A DNA stretch of 64,000 nucleotides, from positions 62,001 to 126,000 of the forward strand of contig CAVTTJ010000011.1 of the NCBI GenBank assembly GCA_963737575.1, read 5' to 3'. The stretch's first letter is position 1; the number at the start of each line of letters is the position of its first letter. The stretch comes from VRUE01 sp963737575. GTDB lineage: Bacteria > Actinomycetota > Thermoleophilia > Solirubrobacterales > 70-9. A model generated the notes under the pieces. It was not told where the DNA came from. It saw nothing but the letters and a program-made list of their open reading frames with translations, and searched no databases. The translations under genes were made by a program, and so were the position numbers. Shown here piece by piece: positions 1 to 8,304 of the stretch.

Positions 1-228
1 CGGGTCGCCGGGGTGCTGACCCAGCTGGTCGCCGAGGAGGGGCAGGGGGCCGACGGCGGCGAGGTGACGATCCGGATGAACCAGGCCGACCTCGCCCAGC
101 TCGCCGGCACCTCGCGCGAGAGCGTCAGCCGCTTCCTCGCCGACCTCGAGCGCGCCGGCGTCGTCCGCCCCGGCCGCGGCCGGGTCACCGTGCTCGAGCC
201 GGCGAAGCTCCGCAACTACATCTTCTAG
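1..228 (+). CDS. Crp/Fnr-family regulator, C-terminal helix-turn-helix (5' truncated by window)
   Basis: Only the last 75 codons are present; the reading frame is open from the first base. The visible part is a winged helix: the stretch LAQLAGTSRESVSRFL is the recognition-helix pattern of the Crp domain, in which the T-S-R-E-S-V-S-R-F segment contacts DNA, and it is followed by a basic wing rich in G and R. The nucleotide-binding domain lies outside the window, so the effector cannot be told. The gene ends 5 bases before the stop of the convergent broken gene at 233-1017. Confidence 0.85.
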   Translation, partial: RVAGVLTQLVAEEGQGADGGEVTIRMNQADLAQLAGTSRESVSRFLADLERAGVVRPGRGRVTVLEPAKLRNYIF

Positions 229-232
229 CTCT

Positions 233-1017
233 CTATCCGTTGGCGGTCTCGACGGTGCCCCTGACCTCGCAGAAGGTGCCACCGTCGAAGGCATGGAGAT
301 TGATCGTCAACACGCGCGGCCGGCAGCGAGTAGATGAACTGGCCCTCGATTCGTTTCGGCCCGGTGCTGAGGAACGAGAAAGCCTGTTCAGCCCCGCCGT
401 TGACGTTCGCACCGTTCGCGTGGGCGGCTTCGGCGTCGCCGTAGAACCAATTCAGCGTCGCCGCCGTGGAAACCAATGTTCTGGAAGTTAATGGACACCT
501 GGCCGCCGTCGTGGCAGACGGTCAACAGCTGCAGTTCGTCGCCGAGGTTCTCCGCGATCTGTTCTCCGGCGGCGGGAGTCATCCTGATCGCCCTCACCGG
601 CGTCGTGCAGGTCACCTCCCCTTCGGAACCGACGATGGCAATCGATTCGGGCGGAGGACAGGTCTGAGCGATTTTCCGCTGGTAGGAACCTGCAGAGAGC
701 CCCCCGAGTTTGTCAGCGTCCTTTGCGGTCGTCGCTTCGTTGGCCTTGGTCGCTTCTTTCGCTTTCGTCGCTTCGTTCGCCCTGGTCGCTTCGTTTGCCT
801 TCGTGGCTTTCGTCGCTGTGTCCGCGCTGCCGGCGTGGGCGACCGACGCTCCGCCAATGCTGCCGTTGAAGACCTTCGTCGCGATCTTCTTCACCTGCTT
901 CTTCTGCTTTCCGGTGAGGCCACCGGCAGCGATCGCGGTTCCGCCGAGTGCGGCGATCAGGGCGACGATCGCGATCACCGTCGCCGGCGACCGACGCGGG
1001 TTGAGCTTCTGCAGCAT
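233..1017 (-). pseudogene. Secreted ALGGT-leader protein with Ala-Thr-Lys repeats, broken by two frameshifts
   Basis: The start is ATG at 1017 with a GGAGGAGAG ribosome site just upstream. The product begins with a basic N-terminus and a hydrophobic leader ending in ALGGTAIAA, then KKQVKKIATK, then a low-complexity stretch of repeated A-T-K-A-N-E units, then a Cys-containing domain. After the residues SINFQNIG (near 475) the recognisable sequence continues in a second frame (STAATLNWFYGDAEA), and after IYSLPAA (near 325) in a third (RVLTINLHAFDGGTFC) that stops at 233. Joined, this gives about 260 residues. Either the gene is decaying or the sequence has two single-base errors. It is a paralogue in style of the proteins at 2196-2807 and 49508-50083. 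Function unknown; likely exported. Confidence 0.7.
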
Positions 1018-1085
1018 CTTTCTCTCCTCCGACCTGGGTTCAGGGTCAGAGCCAACGTATACGCCCGGCCCGGCCGGGTCTACCC

Positions 1086-2129
1086 TTAACCCAAGGTCAC
1101 GTTCACCTTGCTGCCTGGCGGCAGCACCCTGCCCGTCTTGGCGCTCTGTTTCCTGACCTTGGCCGAGTTGGACCGGTGGCCCCTCACCCTGCCGAGCCTG
1201 CAGCCGGCCTTCTTCAGCTTCTTTCGGTCTGCCTCGAGCGAGCGTCCCCTGAGATTTGGGACGACGCAATTGCGCGGTTGGGTACCGGTGGGCACCGTGT
1301 CGGGAGGAGTGACGGGGAAGTACGTGAACCGGTCGGCGCTCACCTCCGCAGTGGTGCCGGCGGCTGTTGTCACAGAGATATCGACGACTCCGGGCTGTGC
1401 GCCGGGCGGAGATACCGCCGTGATCGCGTTGTCGGAGTTGACGGTGAAGCCGGCCGCAGGGGCTTTGCCGAATCGAACCGCCTCGGCGCCGGTGAAGTCG
1501 TGGCCGGCAACGACCACCGAGGTTCCTCCGGAGACCGGCCCGGAGGGGGGACTTACCAGGTTGAGCACCGGTGGCGCTGAAATCGTCGCCTGGACGTTGA
1601 CTCTGTCATCCATTTCGGTTTTGAAGGTCTCGAGTTCTCCGATGCGGGCACTGGGCAGGTGGAATCCGTAGGTGTCCGCCGGACTGTTCGTGAGGAAGAC
1701 ACAGGCGTTGGAGACGACCGAAGCATTGCCATTGTCGAGGCCGATGACGTCTCCTTCGGCGACGTGTATCTGGACCGGGAAGGTATTGATCTGTTCCGGC
1801 ACCAATTCCTCCGCGGATTCAGCGAGGGCTTCGTATTCCAAGCCGCTCAGCCGGTGGAACACCTTGAACGCCACTTTCTGGGGGGAACCCTCCGAGGCGA
1901 AGGTGCTCCAGGATGTGATCGTCGTGTATCCCGGCGGAACGACGTAGCCGCTGCCCGCCGCCACCGTCAGTTGGGTCACGTCGGCGTCCCCGTTTGCGCA
2001 GCCGGCGATGGGGACGCTGGGAGGCAGCTGGCCGATGGTCACCGGCGCTGCCTGGCTGGAGACCGCACCAACGCTGAGGAAGTACACGATCGCCAGGATG
2101 GGGCTGGGAATTCGTTGGAGCCCTTTCAT
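1086..2129 (-). CDS. Secreted IPT/TIG-domain protein with C-terminal PASTA domain
   Basis: The product is 347 residues. An N-terminal signal segment (about 9-28) is followed by a Cys-containing beta domain of about 160 residues that I do not recognise. Next comes an IPT/TIG immunoglobulin-like fold (about 190-270; the pattern PPSGPVSGGTSVVVAGHDF is typical). The last 60 residues are a PASTA-type domain starting CVVPNLRGRSLEADRKKL and ending GSKVNVTLG, with a paired Cys. PASTA domains bind peptidoglycan stem or muropeptide structures, so attachment to the wall is a reasonable inference. The start at 2129 has only a weak GGGG upstream. It lies in a minus-strand run of secreted-protein genes. 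Cellular role unknown. Confidence 0.75.
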   Translation of the reverse strand: MKGLQRIPSPILAIVYFLSVGAVSSQAAPVTIGQLPPSVPIAGCANGDADVTQLTVAAGSGYVVPPGYTTITSWSTFASEGSPQKVAFKVFHRLSGLEYEALAESAEELVPEQINTFPVQIHVAEGDVIGLDNGNASVVSNACVFLTNSPADTYGFHLPSARIGELETFKTEMDDRVNVQATISAPPVLNLVSPPSGPVSGGTSVVVAGHDFTGAEAVRFGKAPAAGFTVNSDNAITAVSPPGAQPGVVDISVTTAAGTTAEVSADRFTYFPVTPPDTVPTGTQPRNCVVPNLRGRSLEADRKKLKKAGCRLGRVRGHRSNSAKVRKQSAKTGRVLPPGSKVNVTLG

Positions 2130-2195
2130 GCTGTCCCCATGGCTCGAATGAGCCTAGACCGGGGAGGCTGAACATGCCAGCCGCTGAGGATCTCG

Positions 2196-2807
2196 CTAGG
2201 AAACCGGGATCGCGTCGCCGACGAGGGTGCAGTTCGTGAAGATCCCGCCGTTTTCGGCTGAGATCAGGGTCTTCAGCTCGTAGAACGTCGATCCGGAGCG
2301 GAGGAACACGGTGTCGCTCAGCTGGGCGCCGTCATTGACCGACAGGTTGAGCCCCTCCGCCAGCACGGGCGTCCCCACAAAGGTGTTAGCTGGGTTTGCG
2401 CCGACGGCGAGCGAGACGGTGCCCACCCCAGTCCCCGGCCCGTGGACGACCATGGTCGCGTTCGGCACAGATCCCGAGCATGTGAGCGTGATTTCCCACG
2501 GACCCGCCGTGCCGGCCCGCTGCGGCGCCGGTTCGGTCGAGCTTCCGCTCGCGAGGATCGGGACCGCGCCGGGTCCCGCCGGACCCGTTTGTCCCGGCGC
2601 CCCGTTGGCGCCGGCTCTCCCGGCCGGACCGGTCAGTTCCTTCTTGTGGGCGTTCACGTAGGCCGCGATCATCTTCTTGACCTGTGCCTTGGTCGGGGTG
2701 CTGCCTGAGTGCGTTGCGGCGTAGCCGGTTCCGCCAAGGGCGACGAACAGGGCGATCGCGCCGACCACGAGGCCCGGCGAGGGGTGGCGAAGCCTGGTCG
2801 ATCTCAT
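2196..2807 (-). CDS. Secreted protein with ALGGT leader and short collagen-like segment
   Basis: The product is 203 residues from the ATG at 2807, chosen because GGAGGAG stands directly upstream; an in-frame ATG further out lacks this. The leader (VGAIALFVALGGTGYAA) is followed by a basic helix KAQVKKMIAAYVNAHKK, then six to eight Gly-X-Y triplets (GPAGRAGANGAPGQTGPAGP), then a globular beta-rich domain with one Cys pair. This layout recurs many times in Thermoleophilia genomes and has no assigned function that I know. The collagen-like stalk suggests a trimeric exported protein (inference). Confidence 0.75.
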   Translation of the reverse strand: MRSTRLRHPSPGLVVGAIALFVALGGTGYAATHSGSTPTKAQVKKMIAAYVNAHKKELTGPAGRAGANGAPGQTGPAGPGAVPILASGSSTEPAPQRAGTAGPWEITLTCSGSVPNATMVVHGPGTGVGTVSLAVGANPANTFVGTPVLAEGLNLSVNDGAQLSDTVFLRSGSTFYELKTLISAENGGIFTNCTLVGDAIPVS

Positions 2808-2884
2808 CTCTCCTCCATATCTGCGCGGGCGCCCACGAATGTCGGGCATTCAATCAGGCGCTTCGGGCTGCAATCCTGTTCCCC

Positions 2885-3616
2885 TTGAGCGCCGAGACGT
2901 ACGAATCGCTCGGCGGTGACCTTCACCGTCATGGTGGCCTGAGGCATTCACACCACCATCACGGCCCTCACACCCACGGGCCGGAGGCGGGCGGTCACGG
3001 CCACTCTCACGGGCTGATCGACCCGAGCATCAAACGCTCGCGGGAGGGGCTCCGAGCGGTCGGAGCGTCACTCGCCGTGCTCGGGCTGACCGCCCTCGCG
3101 CAGCTGGCGATATTCCTCGCCACCGACAGCGTCGCCCTGCTCGCGGACCTGATCCACAACTTCGGCGACGCCGCGACGGCCATCCCCCTCGGAATCGCAT
3201 TTCTGCTGCGGTCCGACCGGGCCGAGAGGTGGGCGGGTCTGTTTGTCGTCGCCGCGATATTCGCCTCCGCCTGCGTCGCCGGGGTCGAGGCGATTCAACG
3301 CCTGGTCAGCCCGGAGCCGCCGACCCACCTCTACGCCCTGGCTCTGGCCGGCCTGCTGGGGTTCGCCGGCAACCGGGTAGCTGCCGGAATCAGAACCCGG
3401 GCGGGACGAACGCTCGACAGCCCGGCGCTGATCGCCGACGGCAATCACGCCCGGGCGGATTCCTACGTCAGCCTCGCGGTCGTCGCGAGCGCCATCGTCG
3501 TCGGAATCGGAGTCCCGGTTGCGGATCCGCTGATCGGCCTCGGCATCATGGCCGTGATTCTCAAGATCACCTGGGACTCGTGGCTCACCGTCAGCGGCCG
3601 AAATCACGGCGACTGA
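2885..3616 (+). CDS. CDF-family divalent cation transporter, His-rich N-terminus, no cytoplasmic C-terminal domain
   Basis: This is a cation diffusion facilitator for zinc or a related metal. A His-rich N-terminus (HSHHHHGPHTHG) is followed by about six membrane segments carrying the two HxxxD metal-site motifs, HNFGD in the second segment and HARAD in the fifth. The protein stops just after the last membrane segment (ITWDSWLTVSGRNHGD), so it lacks the roughly 80-residue cytoplasmic domain most family members have. There is no in-frame ATG near the expected start. I placed it at TTG 2885, without a good ribosome site, so the start is uncertain. The stop is one base before the pcm ATG, suggesting translational coupling. 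Confidence 0.8.
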   Translation: MSAETYESLGGDLHRHGGLRHSHHHHGPHTHGPEAGGHGHSHGLIDPSIKRSREGLRAVGASLAVLGLTALAQLAIFLATDSVALLADLIHNFGDAATAIPLGIAFLLRSDRAERWAGLFVVAAIFASACVAGVEAIQRLVSPEPPTHLYALALAGLLGFAGNRVAAGIRTRAGRTLDSPALIADGNHARADSYVSLAVVASAIVVGIGVPVADPLIGLGIMAVILKITWDSWLTVSGRNHGD

Positions 3617-3617
3617 G

Positions 3618-4265
3618 ATGTCCGACTTCGCCGAGCTGCGCGCGGCGATGGTCGAGCGGCAGCTGCGGCGGCGCGGCATCTCCGACGAGCGGGTGCTGGC
3701 GGCGATGGCGGCGGTCCCGCGCGAGGAGTTCGTGCCCGATCGTCACCGCTCTCGCGCCTACGCCGACGCCGCCCAGCCGATCGGCGAGGGGCAGACGATC
3801 TCGCAGCCGTGGATCGTCGCCGCGATCTGCCAGGCGCTCGAGCTCAAGGGGCTAGAGCGGGTGCTGGAGGTCGGGACGGGCTCGGGCTACTCGGCGGCGG
3901 TCCTCGCCCGCCTCGCCGCCGAGGTGATCAGCGTCGAGCGCCATCAATCGCTGGCCGATGCGGCTCGGCTCAATATCGACAGCCTCGGCGTCCGCGGGGT
4001 CGAGGTCCGGGTCGGCGACGGCAGTCGGGGCATCCCCGAGCAGGCGCCGTTCGAGGCGATCGCGGTGCACGCGACCGCGCCGGAAGCACCGGCGACCCTG
4101 CTCGGCCAGCTCGCCGACGGCGGCAGGCTCGTGGCCCCGATCGCCGCCAGCTCCGCCGACATGCTGACTGTCTTCCGTCGTCACGGGGAGGCCATCGGAG
4201 CGCAGGAGATCGGGCCCTGCAGGTTCGTGCCGCTGGTCGGTGAGGAGGGGTACTCGCCCGACTAG
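3618..4265 (+). CDS. pcm: Protein-L-isoaspartate O-methyltransferase
   Basis: The product is 215 residues, the usual length. It methylates isoaspartyl residues in damaged cytosolic proteins using S-adenosylmethionine. Evidence: the N-terminal MVERQLRRRGISDERVLAAM, the PREEFVP segment, the GEGQTISQPWIVA substrate-site motif, and the SAM-binding VLEVGTGSGYSAAVLARL. The ATG is one base after the stop of the CDF transporter. The TAG stop lies in a CTAG that was the insertion point of the IS element immediately downstream; the coding sequence itself is intact. Confidence 0.93.
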   Translation: MSDFAELRAAMVERQLRRRGISDERVLAAMAAVPREEFVPDRHRSRAYADAAQPIGEGQTISQPWIVAAICQALELKGLERVLEVGTGSGYSAAVLARLAAEVISVERHQSLADAARLNIDSLGVRGVEVRVGDGSRGIPEQAPFEAIAVHATAPEAPATLLGQLADGGRLVAPIAASSADMLTVFRRHGEAIGAQEIGPCRFVPLVGEEGYSPD

Positions 4266-4266
4266 A

Positions 4267-4283
4267 TGATTGATTCCTAATTC
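4267..4283. repeat. Left terminal inverted repeat of the IS982 element
   Basis: The sequence tgattgattcctaattc is the exact reverse complement of 5253-5269. It lies directly after the pcm stop codon. Confidence 0.9.
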
Positions 4284-4381
4284 CTCTGGGGCGGCTCCGC
4301 GGACCGCCTGCGCGAGGGGAGTAGGCGAAGGGCGCCGAAGGAAGGCGTTGCTGAAAGCAACGTCGACCCCAAGGAGCCACG

Positions 4382-5254
4382 ATGCACGCCGACCTCGACG
4401 CCCTTCTCACTGCAACTTACGTGCTGATCGACGACTTCCTCCCTAAACGGCCGCGCGGCCCGGGTCGCCCGCCGCAGATCAGCGACGCGGAGGTGATCAC
4501 CCTGCTGATCGCCCAGGCCCTGCTGCAGATCCCCGAGGACCGCCGCTTCATCGCCGCCGCCAGGCGCCGGTTGGGCCACCTGTTCCCCTACCTGCCCGAG
4601 CAGTCGGGCTACTCCAAGCGGGTCCGCGCGCTGACGCCCGAGATCGAGCGGGCGATCAACTACCTGGCCTACGTCTCGCCGTCCTTCTGCGACGGGCTGC
4701 GCCTGCTGGACTCAACCCCGGTCCCCTGCGCCGCCTCGCGCGAGACGGTCCGCCGCTCAGAACTCGCCGGCCAGGCGGCCTACGGCTACTGCCGCAGCCA
4801 CTCGCGCTACTTCTGGGGCTTCCGCCTCTACCTGCTCTGCGCCGCCGACGGCACCCCGATCGCCTTCGAGCTGGCCGCCGCCAACCAGCCCGAGCGCGAG
4901 GTCGCCAAGGAGATGCTCGAGCGGGTCTCGGTGGCCGGCCACACGGTGATCGCCGACAAGGGATTCGCCGGGGAGGACTTCGAGGCCTTCATGGCCTCCC
5001 GCGGCGCCAACTTCCTGCGGCCCGATCGCAAGGACGAGGCGCCTCGCTTCGGCTCGCTGGGGGCGGTGCGCCAGTGGGTTGAGTCGGCCTTCTGGAGCCT
5101 CAAGGGCCAGCTCGGCCTGGAGCGCCATGGCGCCCGCACCCTCCCCGGCCTCTGCGCGCGGATCGGCGCCCGGCTGCTGGCCCTCTCAGCAGCCATCTGG
5201 CACAACTGGGAGATCGGCGAGCCCGGCAGGCACCTCAGCGCCTACGCGCACTGA
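4382..5254 (+). CDS. IS982-family transposase (DDE type)
   Basis: The product is 290 residues, full length for the family. It catalyses cut-and-paste movement of the element. The three acidic residues are visible in LLDSTPVP, IADKGFAGEDF and WVESAFWSLKGQLG, and the family pattern YGYCRSHSRYFWGFRLYLL lies between the first two. A basic, proline-rich N-terminus (PKRPRGPGRPPQISDAEV) resembles the DNA-binding part of IS982 enzymes. The stop codon overlaps the right inverted repeat. A GGAGC ribosome site precedes the ATG. No frameshift or premature stop is seen, so the element may be active. Confidence 0.9.
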   Translation: MHADLDALLTATYVLIDDFLPKRPRGPGRPPQISDAEVITLLIAQALLQIPEDRRFIAAARRRLGHLFPYLPEQSGYSKRVRALTPEIERAINYLAYVSPSFCDGLRLLDSTPVPCAASRETVRRSELAGQAAYGYCRSHSRYFWGFRLYLLCAADGTPIAFELAAANQPEREVAKEMLERVSVAGHTVIADKGFAGEDFEAFMASRGANFLRPDRKDEAPRFGSLGAVRQWVESAFWSLKGQLGLERHGARTLPGLCARIGARLLALSAAIWHNWEIGEPGRHLSAYAH

Positions 5255-5269
5255 ATTAGGAATCAATCA
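5253..5269. repeat. Right terminal inverted repeat of the IS982 element
   Basis: The sequence gaattaggaatcaatca is the exact reverse complement of 4267-4283. It overlaps the transposase stop codon and is followed, after one base, by the CTA that forms the stop codon of the minus-strand RTX gene. Confidence 0.9.
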
Positions 5270-5270
5270 G

Positions 5271-7163
5271 CTAGGGGCAGGCGACCGGGGTCGGGTCGAC
5301 CTTGTCCTTGAGGATGTCGTCGCCGGGCCCGCCGCCGCAGTTGATGACCTTGTCGTGGGTGCCGTCGAGGGCATCGATGAAGTCCGACCCGCCCTTGCCG
5401 AGGAAGGTGTCGGCGCCCTTGTGCCCGAGGAAGCTGTTCTGGCCTGAATCGCCGATCAGGACGTCGGGCCCGTCGGATCCCTCGAGGCTCTCGTTGTTGG
5501 CGTCGACCTTGTCGTCGTTCCCACAGCTCCGGGGGCCGCCGGTTCCCCCGAGTTCGATCCTCATGTTCGCATCGGAGCGCCCGTAGGAGACGGTGTCGTC
5601 ACCCGGGCCGCCGTCGAACGTGTGACCCTGGCAGGTGGCCACGGAGGAGACGAGGAGGTCGTTGCCGGCGCCGCCCTGCAGGAGATCCGCGCCCGGATCC
5701 GCGTAGAGGACGTCGCTGCCCCCGTTGCCGATCAGGGTGTCGTTCCCGTTGTCAGGATTGTTGTAGTTCTCGCCGGCTTCGAGGACGTCGTCGCCGGGGC
5801 CGCCGCTGAGGACGTCGGAGCCGGCGTTGCCGTTGACCCGGGTCTTGACCCCGAGGGGGATGCCGGGTCCGAGGCTGATCTGGTCATCGCCGTTCCCGCC
5901 GGTGATCACCACCAACCCGGTTGCCGCAGTCGAGGCGCAGCTGACCGCTGTGGTCCCGATCGGGCCGCAACCTGAGCCGGGGAAGATCGGGACACTGTCG
6001 GAGATCGTCCAGGCGCCGGCGGCATAGTCGACCTGGAGGTTGTCGGCCCCCGGCCCCCCCTGTACCACCAGGCTGCTCCCATCGAGTCCTTCATTGAGGA
6101 TCGCGAACGCGTCGTTCGCCGGCGGGCTCGGTTCTGGGCCGCAGGACTGCTCGACCGCGAATTCGGTGCAGTTGTCTGAGCCGGACCCGCCGAGGGCTTC
6201 ATCGGGGCCGCCATCGCCGATCAGGGTGTCGTCGCCGACGCCGCCGTCGAGCCGGTTGGCTTCCGGGTCGCCGGTGATCGTGTCGGCCTGGGGCGAGCCG
6301 ACCACGTCCTCGAAGCCGCTCAGGGTGTCATGGCCGTCGCCTTTCGCCCTGCCGCTGGCGAGGTCGACGATCACACCCCCGCGGGTGGCGCTTGCGTAGG
6401 AGACGATGTCGTCCGTCCCGGGGCCGCCGTTCAGGGTGTCGATCCCGGAATCGCCGCGGACGATGTCGCCGTCACCGCTTCCACCATTGACGTTGTCGAT
6501 GCCCGTGCCGCCGTAGACGACGTCGGTTCCCGAGCCGCCGTCGACCGATGGGTCGTCACCGGGGCCGGCATCGACGCGGTCGTTGCCGGGGCCGCCTTCG
6601 AGCTTGTCGTTGCCGTTGTCGCCGACGAGCTGGTCCTGTCCGCCGCCGCCTTCGAGCAGGTCGCTGCCTTTGTCACCGCTGAGGAAGTCATCGCCGGGGC
6701 CGCCGAAAAGCTTGTCGGGGCCTTTCGTGCCGAGCAGCCGGTCGTTGCCGGCGCCACCCTTGAGCCCGTCGTTGCCGGCCGCGCCTTCGAGTTCGTCGTC
6801 GCCGCCGCCACCCTTGAGCTGGTCGGCGCCGGATTCTCCGAGCAGCCGGTCGTCGCCGCCTTCGCCGAACAGGGTGTCGTAGCCGCGGCCGCCCCTGATC
6901 GTGTCGTCGCCGGGGCCGCCGCAGATCCGGTCGTTGCCATTCGGCCCGCCGCTGATCTTGTCGTCGCCCCCGCCCCCGTAGATGACGTCGCTGGCGCGTT
7001 TGCCGACGATCACGTCGTTGCCCGGCGTGCCGACGATCGTCGCGTGCCGCCCGGCGCAAGTCGCGGCATGGGCATCGGCCCAGTTCGGGAGGAGCAAGAT
7101 GAGCGCCGACGCGAGGAGCAGACCCGCGACCCGGCGCGGGGTCGAATTTCCAAGTTCAGCCAT
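5271..7163 (-). CDS. RTX calcium-binding secreted protein (two-lobed Thermoleophilia type)
   Basis: The product is 630 residues from ATG 7163 (GAGAGGTCAGGA upstream). After a signal peptide ending near WADAHA, a first block holds about 16 nonapeptides of the GGxGxDxL type (for example GGPGDDTIRGGRGYDTLFG), which form calcium-binding beta-rolls. A middle linker (VSYASATRGGVIVDLASG) leads to a Cys-containing domain, and a second shorter RTX block follows. The C-terminus ends in a Cys-Pro pair region. The same layout is seen at 36991-38682 and 39713-41470. No type I secretion genes are nearby, so export is probably through Sec. Its last codons were adjacent to pcm before the IS insertion. Confidence 0.85.
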   Translation of the reverse strand: MAELGNSTPRRVAGLLLASALILLLPNWADAHAATCAGRHATIVGTPGNDVIVGKRASDVIYGGGGDDKISGGPNGNDRICGGPGDDTIRGGRGYDTLFGEGGDDRLLGESGADQLKGGGGDDELEGAAGNDGLKGGAGNDRLLGTKGPDKLFGGPGDDFLSGDKGSDLLEGGGGQDQLVGDNGNDKLEGGPGNDRVDAGPGDDPSVDGGSGTDVVYGGTGIDNVNGGSGDGDIVRGDSGIDTLNGGPGTDDIVSYASATRGGVIVDLASGRAKGDGHDTLSGFEDVVGSPQADTITGDPEANRLDGGVGDDTLIGDGGPDEALGGSGSDNCTEFAVEQSCGPEPSPPANDAFAILNEGLDGSSLVVQGGPGADNLQVDYAAGAWTISDSVPIFPGSGCGPIGTTAVSCASTAATGLVVITGGNGDDQISLGPGIPLGVKTRVNGNAGSDVLSGGPGDDVLEAGENYNNPDNGNDTLIGNGGSDVLYADPGADLLQGGAGNDLLVSSVATCQGHTFDGGPGDDTVSYGRSDANMRIELGGTGGPRSCGNDDKVDANNESLEGSDGPDVLIGDSGQNSFLGHKGADTFLGKGGSDFIDALDGTHDKVINCGGGPGDDILKDKVDPTPVACP

Positions 7164-7307
7164 TCCTGACCTCTCATCGGCCGGACGGGCAGGTCCCTGC
7201 AGCGCAACGTGCCTCATCTACCTAAAAACAAGTATAGGTGCCGCTTGAATATCCGAGGTCGAGGAAAGCAGCAGAGCGGCGCGGGGGTCAGATACGCTCG
7301 CTCCGCT

Positions 7308-7712
7308 ATGCGCGGCGGCATCTACGTACTGAACTTCTATTCGGCGGTGTTCGTCGACCAGCTCAAGCGAGCCCGCAAGACGGCGACGATCAGGCTCGGC
7401 GACAAGACGTCGAAGTACGAGCGCGGGCAGGTCGTCTGGATCACCGTCGGCTTCCGTCACAGCCCGCGCGAGAAAATATTCGCCGCGGTCATCGACGACG
7501 TCGAGGTGAAGAAGGTCGGCGACCTCTCCCCGCGCGACATCGAGCACGACAACCCGGAGTTCCGCCGGCTCGAGGAGGAGGTCAAGTTCCTCGAGCAGAT
7601 CTACGGCGTGCCGATCTCCAATGACGACCTCGTCACCGTGATCCGCTTCTCGCAGATCGTCGAGCCCCCGGGCGCGCACTTCGGCAACGGCGAGACGCCC
7701 CACCACAACTGA
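7308..7712 (+). CDS. ASCH-domain (PUA-like) protein
   Basis: The product is 134 residues, ATG at 7308. The sequence YVLNFYSAVFVDQLKRARKT followed by ATIRLGDKTSKYERGQVVW matches the ASCH pattern: a hydrophobic strand, then a K-T-x-T-I-R-L-G segment, then GQ-V. This fold resembles PUA and is thought to bind RNA or modified nucleotides. It was chosen over longer upstream starts because homologues begin near MRGGIYVLNFY. The next gene (SRPBCC) starts two bases after its stop, suggesting co-transcription. Specific substrate unknown. Confidence 0.75.
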   Translation: MRGGIYVLNFYSAVFVDQLKRARKTATIRLGDKTSKYERGQVVWITVGFRHSPREKIFAAVIDDVEVKKVGDLSPRDIEHDNPEFRRLEEEVKFLEQIYGVPISNDDLVTVIRFSQIVEPPGAHFGNGETPHHN

Positions 7713-7713
7713 C

Positions 7714-8187
7714 GTGGCCGGCTACGAGTTCCTGACCACCTGGCTCCTCGACGCCCCTCGGGAGTCGGTCTGGGGAGCGCTCCATGCGCAGGAGCGCTGG
7801 CCGGAGTGGTGGCGAGGTGTCGAGGAGGTCGACGAGCTGAAACCCGGGGACGGAGACAAGCTCGGGTCGGTGTCGCGGATGGTCTGGCGCAGCTTGTTGC
7901 CCTACCGAGTCGAGTTCGAGGTGACGACGACCAGGGTCGAGCGGCCGCTGCTGCTCGAGGCCGATGCGGTCGGCGAGCTCCAGGGCATCGGTCGCTGGCG
8001 GCTCTTCGAGCAGGACGGCGCCACCGCGGTCCTCTACGAGTGGAACGTCTCGACGACGAGGCCGTGGATGAACGTCCTCGCGCCGCTCGCCCGCCCGGTC
8101 TTCGAGTGGAACCACGATTGGGTGATGGCGCGCGGCGGGGAGGGGATCGCGCGCCTGCTCGGCTGCCGTCTCCTGGCCAGGGACTGA
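7714..8187 (+). CDS. SRPBCC-family (polyketide cyclase/START-like) protein
   Basis: The product is 157 residues with a GTG start one base after the ASCH gene stop. The opening EFLTTWLLDAPRESVWGALH and the segment ERWPEWWRGVEEVDEL match the beginning of the SRPBCC ligand-binding fold, a helix-grip cavity for hydrophobic molecules. The later YEWNVSTTRPWMNVLAPLA and HDWVMARGGEGIARLLG are typical of the closing helix. The ligand is unknown. It ends about 50 bases before the CIRCE element of groES-groEL. Confidence 0.75.
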   Translation: MAGYEFLTTWLLDAPRESVWGALHAQERWPEWWRGVEEVDELKPGDGDKLGSVSRMVWRSLLPYRVEFEVTTTRVERPLLLEADAVGELQGIGRWRLFEQDGATAVLYEWNVSTTRPWMNVLAPLARPVFEWNHDWVMARGGEGIARLLGCRLLARD

Positions 8188-8238
8188 GCTCGGCCACGTC
8201 CCCGTAGCGCAGACTCGCTATCTTTCTCTCGTTGACCT

Positions 8239-8265
8239 TTGGCACTCTCATCCACTGAGTGCCAA
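8239..8265 (+). promoter_or_regulatory. CIRCE operator (HrcA site) of groES-groEL
   Basis: TTGGCACTC, nine bases, then GAGTGCCAA: perfect 9-bp arms differing from the consensus TTAGCACTC-N9-GAGTGCTAA only at the third and matching seventh position. It stands 40 bases before the groES ATG. A TTGACC hexamer at 8232-8237 may be the -35 box, placing the operator over the core promoter. HrcA repression under non-stress conditions is the established role. Confidence 0.9.
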
Positions 8266-8304
8266 GACCAGTTCGAACTTCTGACCGCAAACGGAGGTAT
8301 ACGG

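Larger units (their letters stand above)
4267..5269. mobile_element. IS982-family insertion sequence, complete
   Basis: The element is about 1 kb, with perfect 17-bp terminal inverted repeats and a single intact transposase gene on the plus strand. It sits between the convergent genes pcm and an RTX protein. On both sides, one base from the inverted repeat, stands CTAG (4262-4265 and 5271-5274), the likely remnant of the target duplication. Because CTAG contains TAG on both strands, each neighbour kept its own stop codon. The long intact transposase and perfect ends suggest a recent insertion. Confidence 0.88.
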
